A stretch of DNA of 64,000 nt from Salinispirillum sp. LH 10-3-1 (GTDB taxonomy: Bacteria > Pseudomonadota > Gammaproteobacteria > Pseudomonadales > Natronospirillaceae): assembly GCF_030643825.1 (NCBI RefSeq), contig NZ_CP101717.1:1674001-1738000 (forward strand), in the 5' to 3' direction. The notes beneath the pieces were generated by a model. The model did no database searches. It saw only the letters and a list, made by a program, of their open reading frames with translations, and was not told the origin of the DNA. Positions within the stretch are counted from its first letter, which is position 1. Each line of letters starts with the position of its first letter. The position numbers and the translations under genes were made by a program. Of this stretch, positions 47,792-55,009 are shown in pieces.

Positions 47792-48709
47792 GTGGATCAA
47801 CTGAAAGCCATCAAGTATTTTGTGAAAGTGGCAGAAACGAAGAGTTTTTCTCAAGCTGCAGAGCATTTTCGCGTGCCGCCGTCATCTCTGTCGCGCCGTG
47901 TAGCGGACCTCGAGTCGCTTCTTGGGGCTACGTTGCTAACGCGATCAACCCGCGTGGTCAGGCTCACCGAGATTGGCCAGCGGTACTACCGAGACATAAC
48001 GGAGGTGTTGGCGCAGCTAGATGCGACGGACGAAGCCGTAAAGTTGTATCAAACCGAGCCCATGGGGCGCTTACGCATTAGCTCTACAGTCGGTTTCGGC
48101 GAGCTGATACTCTTGCCGCTGATGGATCGGTTTAACCGGCGCTATCCGGATGTTCAATTGGACATTACCCTCAGTGATGAGCTGAGTGTGCTTGATCGAG
48201 ATGAAGTAGACATTGCTGTTCGTGGCGGCTACGCACCTGACAGTAGGGTGGTAGCCATAAAATTGATGGATAACGACTTTATTGCAGTTGCCGCGCCTGC
48301 GTACTTGGCACACTATGGAACGCCGCTTGACGCTACGGAACTGAAAAGTCACAAAGGGCTATATTTTCGCACACCGCAGGGGCCAACACGTTGGATTTGC
48401 GAGCTGGATGGCCGTTGGCAGGATGTTTCTGCTCCCTCTGTAGCTATTTCAAACTCCGGGGGATGGCTGGTAGATCGAGCACTAAAGGGTGAAGGCATTC
48501 TGATGCTGCCCCTCTGGGTGTTAAAGCCCTATTTAGAGCGAGGAGAATTGCTGCCTATTGAAGTGTTTCCTGCCTTACAGGTGACAACCGAGCCAGGGTT
48601 AGCGATTTACTTGTTGTACCAAAAGATTCGTTATCAGGTACCCAAAATACGCGCTGCAGTCGATTTTTTGGTGGCTGAGGTGCCGTTGTTTTCAGAACAA
48701 GAAAAGTGA
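47792..48709 (+). CDS. LysR-family transcriptional regulator
   Basis: A 305-residue regulator. The winged helix-turn-helix is at about 1-60 (FVKVAETKSFSQAAEHFRVPPSSLSRRVADLE), in the Crp-like PPSSLSRRV wording of the CrgA/YhjC-type subgroup. The effector domain (about 90-295) begins GRLRISSTVGFGELILLPL. The divergent MDR oxidoreductase gene is the probable target, with an unsaturated carbonyl or quinone as possible effector. It starts with GTG. Immediately after its stop begins the decayed NYN fragment. Confidence 0.92.
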   Translation: MDQLKAIKYFVKVAETKSFSQAAEHFRVPPSSLSRRVADLESLLGATLLTRSTRVVRLTEIGQRYYRDITEVLAQLDATDEAVKLYQTEPMGRLRISSTVGFGELILLPLMDRFNRRYPDVQLDITLSDELSVLDRDEVDIAVRGGYAPDSRVVAIKLMDNDFIAVAAPAYLAHYGTPLDATELKSHKGLYFRTPQGPTRWICELDGRWQDVSAPSVAISNSGGWLVDRALKGEGILMLPLWVLKPYLERGELLPIEVFPALQVTTEPGLAIYLLYQKIRYQVPKIRAAVDFLVAEVPLFSEQEK

Positions 48710-48799
48710 TACGGAGTTCCTGATCTAACCGCACAACCTTTTATCCAGGCTGCCAGCCGTTTTTTGCCCATCGATGAAGTTCTTTTATTGGCACGTTAG
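48710..48799 (+). pseudogene. Remnant of an NYN gene 3' end
   Basis: Thirty codons starting at the base after the LysR stop read YGVPDLTAQPFIQAASRFLP and then IDEVLLLAR and a stop. They match the C-terminus of the NYN protein at 46105-46578 (YGVPDLTARSLMQAASRFVP, then IDHELLL). The DNA is about three-quarters identical by eye. No start or upstream half exists, so this is a dead fragment. It shows that the MDR/LysR pair lies between two NYN 3' ends. Confidence 0.8.
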
Positions 48800-48842
48800 G
48801 TCAGCGGTGTCTGGGAATTTATTTATGGCGGAAATTGAACAT

Positions 48843-49307
48843 ATGACTAAACCTATAAAAGCCATCAAAATTGCCGGTGAAACTGACAATCCTTTTCCTG
48901 AAGAATTTCATAAGAAAATGGGACGCTCGGTTTGTCGGGGTCTATCAGACCAATTCGGTCTGACTGGTTTTGGCGTGAATTTAGAGACGATTCTGCCGGG
49001 CGGATCATCCGGTCTGAAACATTGGCATACTGAGTCTGAAGAATTCGTCTATGTTTTGTCTGGCAAGTTGGTTCTTTTGTACGGAGATGAGTCTTTCGAA
49101 CTGACCGCAGGAGACTGCATGGGGTTCAAGGCCAATGAAGGGCAGGGGCATCGTCTTGTAAACAGAACTGAATACGTTGCTTCTTTTATCGTCGTCGGTT
49201 CCCGAAGTGACACCGACAAAGCTGTTTACGATGAAGACGACTTCCAGTGGGTCGTTAAGGAAAATGGTGATTGGGTGGGTTCGCGCAAGAATGGTGAGCC
49301 GTATTAA
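48843..49307 (+). CDS. Cupin domain protein
   Basis: A 154-residue single cupin. The two conserved motifs are visible: GLKHWHTESEEFVYVLSGKL (metal-type HxH and Glu) and DCMGFKANEGQGHRLVN (the second histidine). This fits a metal-binding small-molecule enzyme or sensor. The frame is open from 48774, partly inside the NYN remnant. The ATG at 48843 has GGCGGA at suitable distance and begins MTKPIKAIKIAGETDNPFP, like related proteins. The ligand is unknown. Confidence 0.88.
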   Translation: MTKPIKAIKIAGETDNPFPEEFHKKMGRSVCRGLSDQFGLTGFGVNLETILPGGSSGLKHWHTESEEFVYVLSGKLVLLYGDESFELTAGDCMGFKANEGQGHRLVNRTEYVASFIVVGSRSDTDKAVYDEDDFQWVVKENGDWVGSRKNGEPY

Positions 49308-49345
49308 TTACGTAACGACCCGAGCCAAGACACGATAATCGGAGA

Positions 49346-49564
49346 GTGACAGTATCACCAAGGGTAGAGGAAATCATTTATGAGATCAGCAGCGCGAACC
49401 TTGGTGACGTCAAACAACGCGCCAAAGAGTTCAAAATTGACCACGGGTTGGCTTTGGAACTTCGAGCGACAGATGCATGTTTTCCCAGTTCGCTTTCGAC
49501 GCGTCACATAAAAAACGGCTTGTATTCCTATCTAGCGAGGTCTTCCTGTGAAAATATCCACTAG
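49346..49564 (+). pseudogene. Truncated copy of the DNA alkylation repair-like gene
   Basis: The first about 50 residues (MTVSPRVEEIIYEISSANLG, then DVKQRAKEFKIDHGLALELR and ATDACFP) are clearly related to the start of the intact protein at 51120-51755 (MTVSARAEKLISEISDAKLG onward). After CFPSSL the frame continues for about 20 unrelated residues and stops, so the rest of the gene is missing. The start is GTG with CGGAGA upstream, while the intact copy uses ATG. Together they flank the VOC and AlkD-like genes. Confidence 0.8.
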
Positions 49565-49820
49565 AGCAAAAAGTTCAGCCTTGTCAGCACTTTCATCCTT
49601 TGTCTGCTTGATTATTATGTGATTTTTCTTTCTAGGGCCCGAGTACTTCTTTGATATTAATCTAACAATTTTTATAACCATGCTATCTATTTCTGCTATT
49701 GCTGGACTTGTCAGATTAGCGATAGCCCGAAGAGGATATTTACTCTCTGCCGTATTAGGAATATTAGTGTCAATCACCTGCTTTACAGTGATTATGTTCT
49801 ACGCCATGAAGTCAATATAG
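49548..49820 (+). pseudogene. Small membrane-protein frame with an in-frame TGA
   Basis: From GTG at 49548 the frame reads 24 codons (beginning MKISTRAKSSALSALSSFVC), meets TGA at 49620, and then stays open in the same frame to TAG at 49818. The part after TGA encodes two clear membrane helices (LTIFITMLSISAIAGLV and YLLSAVLGILVSITCFTVIM). A complete 90-residue protein with two or three helices would result from one base change. It is probably a decayed gene. The AT-rich composition differs from its neighbours, which suggests recent transfer. Confidence 0.45.
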
Positions 49821-49890
49821 TGTTGAACAGACGGCTGACGATGTGTTTCATTGCTCGTATCGCACCTGTGCTGAACCTAGAGAGAATAAT

Positions 49891-50298
49891 ATGAAGATCA
49901 GAACCACTGTGCTTTGCCTTCCGGTGGCCGATGCGGATAAAACATTGGGTTTTTACCAGTCAGTTTTCGGCTTTTCTGAGGCGCAGATTGAAGACGACAT
50001 GATCGCTCTGGAATTTCCGAACCTCTCGTTATTTCTCATGGGCAAATCGGCCTTTGAAGAATATTCCCTGAAGGCTAAACGCCCTGCACTTTTTCCCGGA
50101 ACAGCCGCGCCAGCGGTGCTGAGTTGCGCTGTTGAGTCTAAGCATGATGTGGATACAGCTATAATCAAGGCGACGATGCACGGCGGCAATGCTGTGGGGC
50201 CAGCGGCCGACGACGCGTTGTCCGGTGGCTATATCGGGTATGTAACAGATCCGGACGGGCATTTGTGGGAGTTGGTCTGGCCCAAGCCGCAAAAGTGA
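49891..50298 (+). CDS. VOC family protein (glyoxalase/bleomycin resistance fold)
   Basis: A 135-residue vicinal-oxygen-chelate protein with two beta-alpha-beta-beta-beta repeats. The first starts TVLCLPVADADKTLGFYQSVFG, and the second ends GYIGYVTDPDGHLWELVWP, the family motif with a candidate metal-binding Glu and His. The frame is open from 49843, but the ATG at 49891 has AGAGAGAATA upstream and begins in the canonical way. The substrate is unknown; members include lyases, dioxygenases and drug-binding proteins. Confidence 0.92.
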   Translation: MKIRTTVLCLPVADADKTLGFYQSVFGFSEAQIEDDMIALEFPNLSLFLMGKSAFEEYSLKAKRPALFPGTAAPAVLSCAVESKHDVDTAIIKATMHGGNAVGPAADDALSGGYIGYVTDPDGHLWELVWPKPQK

Positions 50299-50385
50299 GT
50301 GAATTGAAGGCTGAGTCGTAATTTTTAGCGATACCGGTTGCCGCTTGGGCTGGGCATCGCAGTCATAGAGTCAGGAGATCCCACA

Positions 50386-51090
50386 ATGAACGTGTCTGAG
50401 GTCATTACTCTGCTAGAAGCTGAGCGCGACGAGCGGGGCATAAGGCACTGGCAGAATCTGGGCGATAAAACGGCGGGGATGTCCAGTTATGGCATAGGAT
50501 TGACGCGCTTACGGAAGCTGGCGAAGCAGGTGGGTCGCAACCGAGAGCTTGCGCAGGCACTTTGGAAATCAGACGTGTACGATGCGCGAGTCATCGCGTT
50601 GCTGATTGACGACCCGGTACAGGTCACACGAGATCAGGCCGAACGCCAGGTTGAGGAGTTGGCCGGCGGTATGTTGGCCCATGTGTTTTCTTCCTGTGAT
50701 GCAACGCTGGCGAAGACCCCTTTTGTGGTAGAACTTGCTGAGCAATTGGTACGCAGTGACGACCCCGTCCGGCGCCGTTGCGGTTACGGGTTGCTTTACG
50801 AGGCGTCGAAGTTTACAGGGAAGAAAGCGCCGAGCGATGAGTTCTTTCTCGCGCAAATTGCACTCGTATCGGAAACCATTGATGATGAGTCAGAGGGGGT
50901 TCGCATGGCGATGGGCTCTGCATTGATGGGTATCGGTAAGCGCAGTGCGGCATTAAACGCAGCCGCTTTGAAAGTCGCGCAGAGAGTAGGGGCGATAGAA
51001 TTTACCTCGGCCAGCGGCCAGTGCGAGCCGTTCGATGTAGCAAAGCATCTGACTACAGACTGGCTAAAAGAAAAGCTAGGAATACGCTAA
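50386..51090 (+). CDS. DNA alkylation repair protein (AlkD-like HEAT repeats)
   Basis: A 234-residue all-helical protein of the DNA alkylation repair family. The start VITLLEAERDERGIRHWQNL and GIGLTRLRKLAKQVG are characteristic. The repeats around ALWKSDVYDARVIALLIDDP carry the DNA-facing region; the aspartate of the AlkD active site could correspond to DDP near residue 85. AlkD glycosylases remove bulky N3/N7-alkylpurines, but many HEAT-repeat relatives lack activity. It precedes a second alkylation-repair-like gene by 29 bases, so they form an operon. The ATG is supported by AGGAGA. Confidence 0.87.
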   Translation: MNVSEVITLLEAERDERGIRHWQNLGDKTAGMSSYGIGLTRLRKLAKQVGRNRELAQALWKSDVYDARVIALLIDDPVQVTRDQAERQVEELAGGMLAHVFSSCDATLAKTPFVVELAEQLVRSDDPVRRRCGYGLLYEASKFTGKKAPSDEFFLAQIALVSETIDDESEGVRMAMGSALMGIGKRSAALNAAALKVAQRVGAIEFTSASGQCEPFDVAKHLTTDWLKEKLGIR

Positions 51091-51119
51091 CCAACTCAAA
51101 AAGACATTGGAGGCGGAAA

Positions 51120-51755
51120 ATGACAGTATCAGCAAGGGCGGAAAAGCTCATTTCAGAGATCAGTGACGCGAAGCTTGGCGATATCAAACGGTGCGCCAAA
51201 GAGATCAAAACTGACCATGATTTGGCGTTGGAACTTTGGGCGACCGGAGCCTACTTTCCTCGTCTGCTTGCGGTGCTCATTCTCGACAAGAAGCGTCTCA
51301 CACAGGACGTGATTGATGAACTGGCAGCAGACATTCTGGAGCACGATGATTCAGAGCGTAGTCAGTTAGCTGACTGGCTGATGGCCAACCAACTGGCGAA
51401 AGATAAGAAGCTCATTTCACTGATGGAAACGTGGGAGTCAAGCCCGTCACCCATTCTACGTCGGCTTTTTTGGTATCACCAAGCGCGCTTGCGGTGGACA
51501 GGAAAAACACCTCCCGGAAACTCCTCGGAGTTGATGGACTCCCTGGAGAAGAATCTGGCGGCGGCTGAGCCAGTCGTGCAGTGGACGATGAATTTCTGCG
51601 CTGGCCAGATCGGTGTCCATGAGCCGGCGTTCCGGTCTCGTTGCATTAAGCTTGGCGAAACACTGGGGTTATACAAAGACGAGCATGTGTCAAAAAACTG
51701 CGTGCCGTCGTACCTTCCTGAATTCATTAGGATAGAAGTTTCTAAGCGGGAGTGA
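51120..51755 (+). CDS. Second DNA alkylation repair-like (HEAT repeat) protein
   Basis: A 211-residue helical protein of the DNA_alkylation family. DIKRCAKEIKTDHDLALELWATGAYFPRLLAVLI is the recognisable core (given here only as a family pattern), and further HEAT-like helices follow with WQ/WT positions (RLFWYHQARLRW, VVQWTMNFCAGQIG). It is coupled to the AlkD-like gene upstream. The ATG at 51120 follows GGAGGCGG. A 5'-truncated-type copy lies at 49346, so this gene has been duplicated in the region. The enzymatic activity is unproven. Confidence 0.83.
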   Translation: MTVSARAEKLISEISDAKLGDIKRCAKEIKTDHDLALELWATGAYFPRLLAVLILDKKRLTQDVIDELAADILEHDDSERSQLADWLMANQLAKDKKLISLMETWESSPSPILRRLFWYHQARLRWTGKTPPGNSSELMDSLEKNLAAAEPVVQWTMNFCAGQIGVHEPAFRSRCIKLGETLGLYKDEHVSKNCVPSYLPEFIRIEVSKRE

Positions 51756-51990
51756 CATTGTGAAATGTGCTAGGTAGCCCGTCGCTTGGTGAGCAGATTG
51801 CTTTGGAAAAGCGCAGACTCAAAAAATCTTATCGCAGGGTCGTATTCCAAGTGCGCTATCGCACAGAAGAAGTTTATTTGCCGCATTAGAGTTTAGGTGA
51901 CAGAAAAAACCAAATGAGACGCTGACACTCGGTTTAGTCTCCGCGTTAAGGGTCTTATCAGTCATTTTCAAACTGAAAAGGCATCTAAAA

Positions 51991-52377
51991 ATGATTCCCG
52001 TCATCAACAGAAATATAAGTGACCGATATGTCGTGACCATGCTCGCGGTGGTATCCGTTACCCTACTGCTGAGCGCTTGTACCGCACCTAAAGCCCCCGA
52101 ATTGTCTATAAACACGGCTCGTGAATCCATTCTGAATGCAGAAAGAGCTGGCGCCAGTCAGCACGCCTGGGCAGAACTTGAAAATGCGAAGCAAAAGCTC
52201 ATGTGGGCCGAAGAGGCTGTCAGCGATAATAAAGTAAGTAAGGCAAAGCGCCTTGCACAGGAGTCTTACATTTTTGCTGAACTGGCTATGGCGAGAACTG
52301 AGTTTCGGCAGGTCGTCCAAATGAGCAACAGAGTCGATGGGCTTCTAGATGGTATGCAAAGGGTAGTTAGGGAGTAA
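51991..52377 (+). CDS. DUF4398 lipoprotein, copy 1
   Basis: A 128-residue exported protein. The signal ends in a lipobox (LLLSAC, cysteine about residue 30), so it is lipid-anchored. The mature part is helical with the DUF4398 repeat: ARESILNAERAGASQHAWAE, AKQKLMWAEEAV and AKRLAQESYIFAELAMARTE. DUF4398 proteins are often encoded before an OmpA-like partner. A paralog lies at 52836-53231, and the upstream 140 bases are duplicated too, so the region arose by tandem duplication. Confidence 0.87.
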   Translation: MIPVINRNISDRYVVTMLAVVSVTLLLSACTAPKAPELSINTARESILNAERAGASQHAWAELENAKQKLMWAEEAVSDNKVSKAKRLAQESYIFAELAMARTEFRQVVQMSNRVDGLLDGMQRVVRE

Positions 52378-52434
52378 TGCATGTGCAAAAGTTCAGGTTT
52401 TAGGTTAGGTTTCTGACCTAGTCCTGAATTGTCT

Positions 52435-52459
52435 AGCCTGCGCTATTAAGCCGCAGGCT
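52435..52459. terminator. Hairpin between convergent DUF4398 and DUF3309 genes
   Basis: AGCCTGCG (52435-52442) and CGCAGGCT (52452-52459) with a nine-base loop. It lies between genes converging from 52377 and 52477. No long T-run is attached. Confidence 0.55.
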
Positions 52460-52476
52460 TAGTGGGTTCCCCGATT

Positions 52477-52635
52477 CTACATTCGTCCCGTCAGCAACAT
52501 AATCAACATCACTGCCACGATTACCCCTAAAACGCCACTGGGCATGTAGCCCCATTCGCGGCTGTGAGACCACGTTGGCAAAGTACCCAGAAAAGCCAGA
52601 ATCAAAATTATCAGCAAAACTGTCGGAAAGGTCAT
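52477..52635 (-). CDS. DUF3309 small membrane protein
   Basis: A 52-residue protein on the minus strand, found by direct translation. It reads MTFPTVLLIILILAFLGTLP and then TWSHSREWGYMPSGVLG and VIVAVMLIMLLTGRM. The P-W-S-H-S-R-x-W-G-Y-x-P-S-G loop between two hydrophobic helices is the DUF3309 signature. Such proteins are tiny inner-membrane proteins of unknown role, often stress-associated. Its insertion between the two DUF4398 copies shows that the duplication was not left intact. The Shine-Dalgarno is weak. Confidence 0.85.
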   Translation of the reverse strand: MTFPTVLLIILILAFLGTLPTWSHSREWGYMPSGVLGVIVAVMLIMLLTGRM

Positions 52636-52835
52636 TGCGGTTTCTCTTTCGAAATATGGAGCCTAAGACATTAGCTTACGAAAGGTGTTGGGTTCAGTGC
52701 TGTGTCGTACAGAAGAAGTTTATTCACCGCATTACAGTTCAGGTGACAAAAACGAACCAGGCAGGAAATGGTGACTTACCATTTTCCGTGCTTCGGGTTT
52801 TACAGTCATCTTCATAACTGAAAAGGCATCTAGAA

Positions 52836-53231
52836 ATGTTTCCAGTCGTTAACAGAAGTACAAGTGGCCGGTATCTCACAGCCTTGTTTGTTGTGGTTGC
52901 GGTCCTTCTAGTGATTGCCTGCTCTTACGATCCGGTTGCTCGCGATTCTTCGATGAACAGTGCGCGTGAAGCCATTGTGACAGCGGAAAGAGCTGGTGCT
53001 CGACATTACGCAGGTTCAGAGCTCGATGAAGCGCAAGAAAAGCTGAGTGAAGCCGAACAGGCCATACGAGACGAAGATATGGATAAGGCCGATCGTCTTG
53101 CTCGGGAGTCTTCGGTCGTTGCTGAGCTTGCCTTGGTGCGCACTGAATCTGCCAAGGCACTTCAGATAAACCAAGAAATGAGACGCAGCACTGATGCGCT
53201 TCTTGAAGAAATGAACCGGACGGGAGAGTGA
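52836..53231 (+). CDS. DUF4398 lipoprotein, copy 2
   Basis: A 131-residue paralog of the protein at 51991. The signal sequence ends in a lipobox-like LLVIAC (cysteine about residue 29). The helical part AREAIVTAERAGARHYAGSE, AQEKLSEAEQAI, ADRLARESSVVAELALVRTE aligns throughout with copy 1. The leader in front of it (from about 52695) matches the leader of copy 1 (CAGAAGAAGTTTATT and GAAAAGGCATCTA are shared). Three bases after its stop begins the OmpA-family remnant, the usual partner. Confidence 0.88.
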   Translation: MFPVVNRSTSGRYLTALFVVVAVLLVIACSYDPVARDSSMNSAREAIVTAERAGARHYAGSELDEAQEKLSEAEQAIRDEDMDKADRLARESSVVAELALVRTESAKALQINQEMRRSTDALLEEMNRTGE

Positions 53232-53233
53232 TC

Positions 53234-53437
53234 ATGAATGCTTTAAACACGACTGCATTAAAACGCAGATTTCGATACGGCGCGATGGCACTTTCGGTGG
53301 TGGTTTTGGCCGCATGTGCCTCTACGCCAGACGGACCCGAAGGCTCGATTGAAGCGCGTGAAAAGTTGACAGCAGTGCAGAGCGACCCAAACTTGAACTG
53401 ACGTGTTGAGATCATCATTGATGGTCCTAACCAGTAA
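53234..53437 (+). pseudogene. OmpA/DUF4398-type lipoprotein gene with internal deletion and nonsense codon
   Basis: The start reads MNALNTTALKRRFRYGAMAL with lipobox VLAAC, then ASTPDGPEGSIEAREKLTAV and QSDPNLN, the N-terminus of lipoproteins that carry a DUF4398 and an OmpA domain. At 53399 a TGA appears. The same frame continues RVEIIIDGPNQ to a stop at 53435. NRRVEIII is the usual end of an OmpA domain, so the middle of about 200 residues has been deleted and the CGA of Arg has become TGA. The product, if made, is a 55-residue lipoprotein stub. Confidence 0.72.
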
Positions 53438-53656
53438 CAACGATTTTTAGGAGCGCACACGTTTACCGGACAAGGATGTTCGGGTTAGATCTTGCGGCAA
53501 TGGGGGCATTTTGCCTGTCGCCGCAACGCTTTTCACTCTCTGTTACCTTCCAGCTCGAACCCCGCTTAGATATCCCCAGCTTTCTTCGATACGTCAAAAG
53601 TGCCAAACTACAGTGCATGGAATTTGTTGGCGGATTGACCGCTCTAAGGAAAAGTA

Positions 53657-53992
53657 ATGCGCGTTGGCTCCTCCTTTATGTTCGCTGGTGCGTTCCTGCT
53701 TGTTGTGGCAGTACTCTGTGCGATGGGCTTTCTGCCCGTTTTCGTTCTTTGGGCCTACTTAGGCATTAGCCTGCTTACCTTTGTTATCTATGCTCTGGAT
53801 AAATCTGCTGCTGGGTCTGGTAGGCGGCGTACGCCAGAAAACACTCTGCATGTGCTCTCGATGATTGGCGGTTGGCCAGGCGCTCTGTATGCGCAGCAAT
53901 TGCTGAGGCATAAGTCCCGCAAGAAATCTTTCCGGTTTGTTTATTGGTTGACGGTGTTATTGAATCTGGCGGTGCTTGGCTATCTGTTTTGA
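53657..53992 (+). CDS. DUF1294 membrane protein
   Basis: A 111-residue protein. Two N-terminal helices (about 8-27 and 30-46) precede VIYALDKSAAGSGRRRTPENTLHVLSMIGGWPGALYAQQLLRHK, here abbreviated by its key elements: YxxDK, RR.PE, GGWPG and RHK, which define DUF1294. A last helix ends the protein. Relatives may carry a cold-shock domain at the N-terminus, absent here. The function is unknown. The spacer in front (53438-53656) holds no gene I can support. Confidence 0.86.
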   Translation: MRVGSSFMFAGAFLLVVAVLCAMGFLPVFVLWAYLGISLLTFVIYALDKSAAGSGRRRTPENTLHVLSMIGGWPGALYAQQLLRHKSRKKSFRFVYWLTVLLNLAVLGYLF

Positions 53993-54175
53993 GCATGGTG
54001 ATTTTTTGTGTGTGGGTCAGCAGTAGAAGAGGGTGTTCCTGTGCGCGAGAAGGTCGTGCGTACCAATCTTAATAAAAAGGATAAAGTTTATGCGCCAAGC
54101 GCTACGTAACAAAATACTCGAAGTCTGCGCAAGAGAAAGTGATGTCTAAAGGCGACACCGTGGGTTTATCGTTCT

Positions 54176-54310
54176 ATGCATTATTTTTCCAATAAGAACG
54201 ATGCCCCTGACATGTTGATGGATGCAGCGACCTGGTGGATCAAAACGCATTAGCTGGATCACTTCGAGAAGGCGGTCAAAATCCAACGGATGGTTGAAGC
54301 AGGGCTTTGA
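54176..54310 (+). pseudogene. Short decayed gene fragment
   Basis: From ATG at 54176 the frame reads MHYFSNKNDAPDMLMDAATW and WIKTH, meets TAG at 54251, and continues LDHFEKAVKIQRMVEAGL to TGA at 54308. The amino-acid pattern looks like a genuine small helical protein with one nonsense change (probably CAG to TAG). No family is recognised. The rest of the 53993-54334 gap shows no gene. Confidence 0.35.
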
Positions 54311-54334
54311 TCATAAAAGAGGTAGCGCCCAGAA

Positions 54335-54754
54335 TTGGAAATTAAAGAATTTACGCCGGAGTTCGCTGCTGCTTTAAGCGAGATCTACCTTGAGTCAAGA
54401 CGGTCTGCGTTTATCTGGTTGGATGCGTCGGCGTTTCAATTGGCCGATTTTGCACGTGACACCGATGGCGAGCGAATTTGGGTGTGTATGAGAGCCGGCG
54501 CTGTCGTCGGCTTTATTTCAATTTGGGAGCCTGAGCGCTTTATTCATCATCTGTACGTTGCACCTGTTCATGTACGTAACGGTGCCGGCAGTATGTTGCT
54601 GGCATTCGCCAAATCTCAATACGCAGAGCTGAGTCTCAAGTGTCTGATCCATAACGTGAACGCTGTGCGTTTCTATGAGTCGAAAGGCTTCCTCAAGTCA
54701 GCTACCGGCACAGGCGTGTACGGCAGTTACTATCTGATGTCGTTTAAATCCTAA
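54335..54754 (+). CDS. GNAT family N-acetyltransferase
   Basis: A 139-residue acetyltransferase. The acetyl-CoA-binding region is FIHHLYVAPVHVRNGAGSMLL at about 68-88, with the R/Q-x-x-G-x-G/A pattern as VRNGAG. The C-terminal beta-bulge segment is LIHNVNAVRFYESKGF, typical of GNAT. The acceptor is unknown. It begins with TTG at 54335 after AGAGG; the next ATG lies far inside the domain. It is the last gene of the accessory region, and the 255 bases to cysG contain only a short hairpin CCGATAAT/ATTATCGG near 54850. Confidence 0.9.
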   Translation: MEIKEFTPEFAAALSEIYLESRRSAFIWLDASAFQLADFARDTDGERIWVCMRAGAVVGFISIWEPERFIHHLYVAPVHVRNGAGSMLLAFAKSQYAELSLKCLIHNVNAVRFYESKGFLKSATGTGVYGSYYLMSFKS

Positions 54755-55009
54755 TGTATGTGATGTGCGGTTGGCCCGTTTGTAGCTGCTGTAGGCCAAA
54801 AGCCCATAGAGAGCGTCCAAAACAGCCGTGTTTTCGCCTCTATACATCAATACCGATAATAATAATTATCGGAGATTTTATGTGTGTATTTAGATGGCGT
54901 GCCACTACGTGCATACCCCACTCAGTTAGCCACTTCTAAACTCAATAGCTCACCGTCCGTTGTAGGCTTTCTGCAGCGTGGCCACGCTAACCACTTAATC
55001 TTAATCTAC

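Noticed and set aside
48726-48801. ATCTAAC ... GTTAGGT, spacing fitting an attC
   Set aside because: It lies inside the NYN remnant; the left motif is also present in the intact NYN gene as coding sequence, and the interior does not fold.
53425-53490. CCTAAC ... GGGTTAGAT as a possible attC after the OmpA remnant
   Set aside because: The left core has T where R is required and the arms do not pair beyond five bases.
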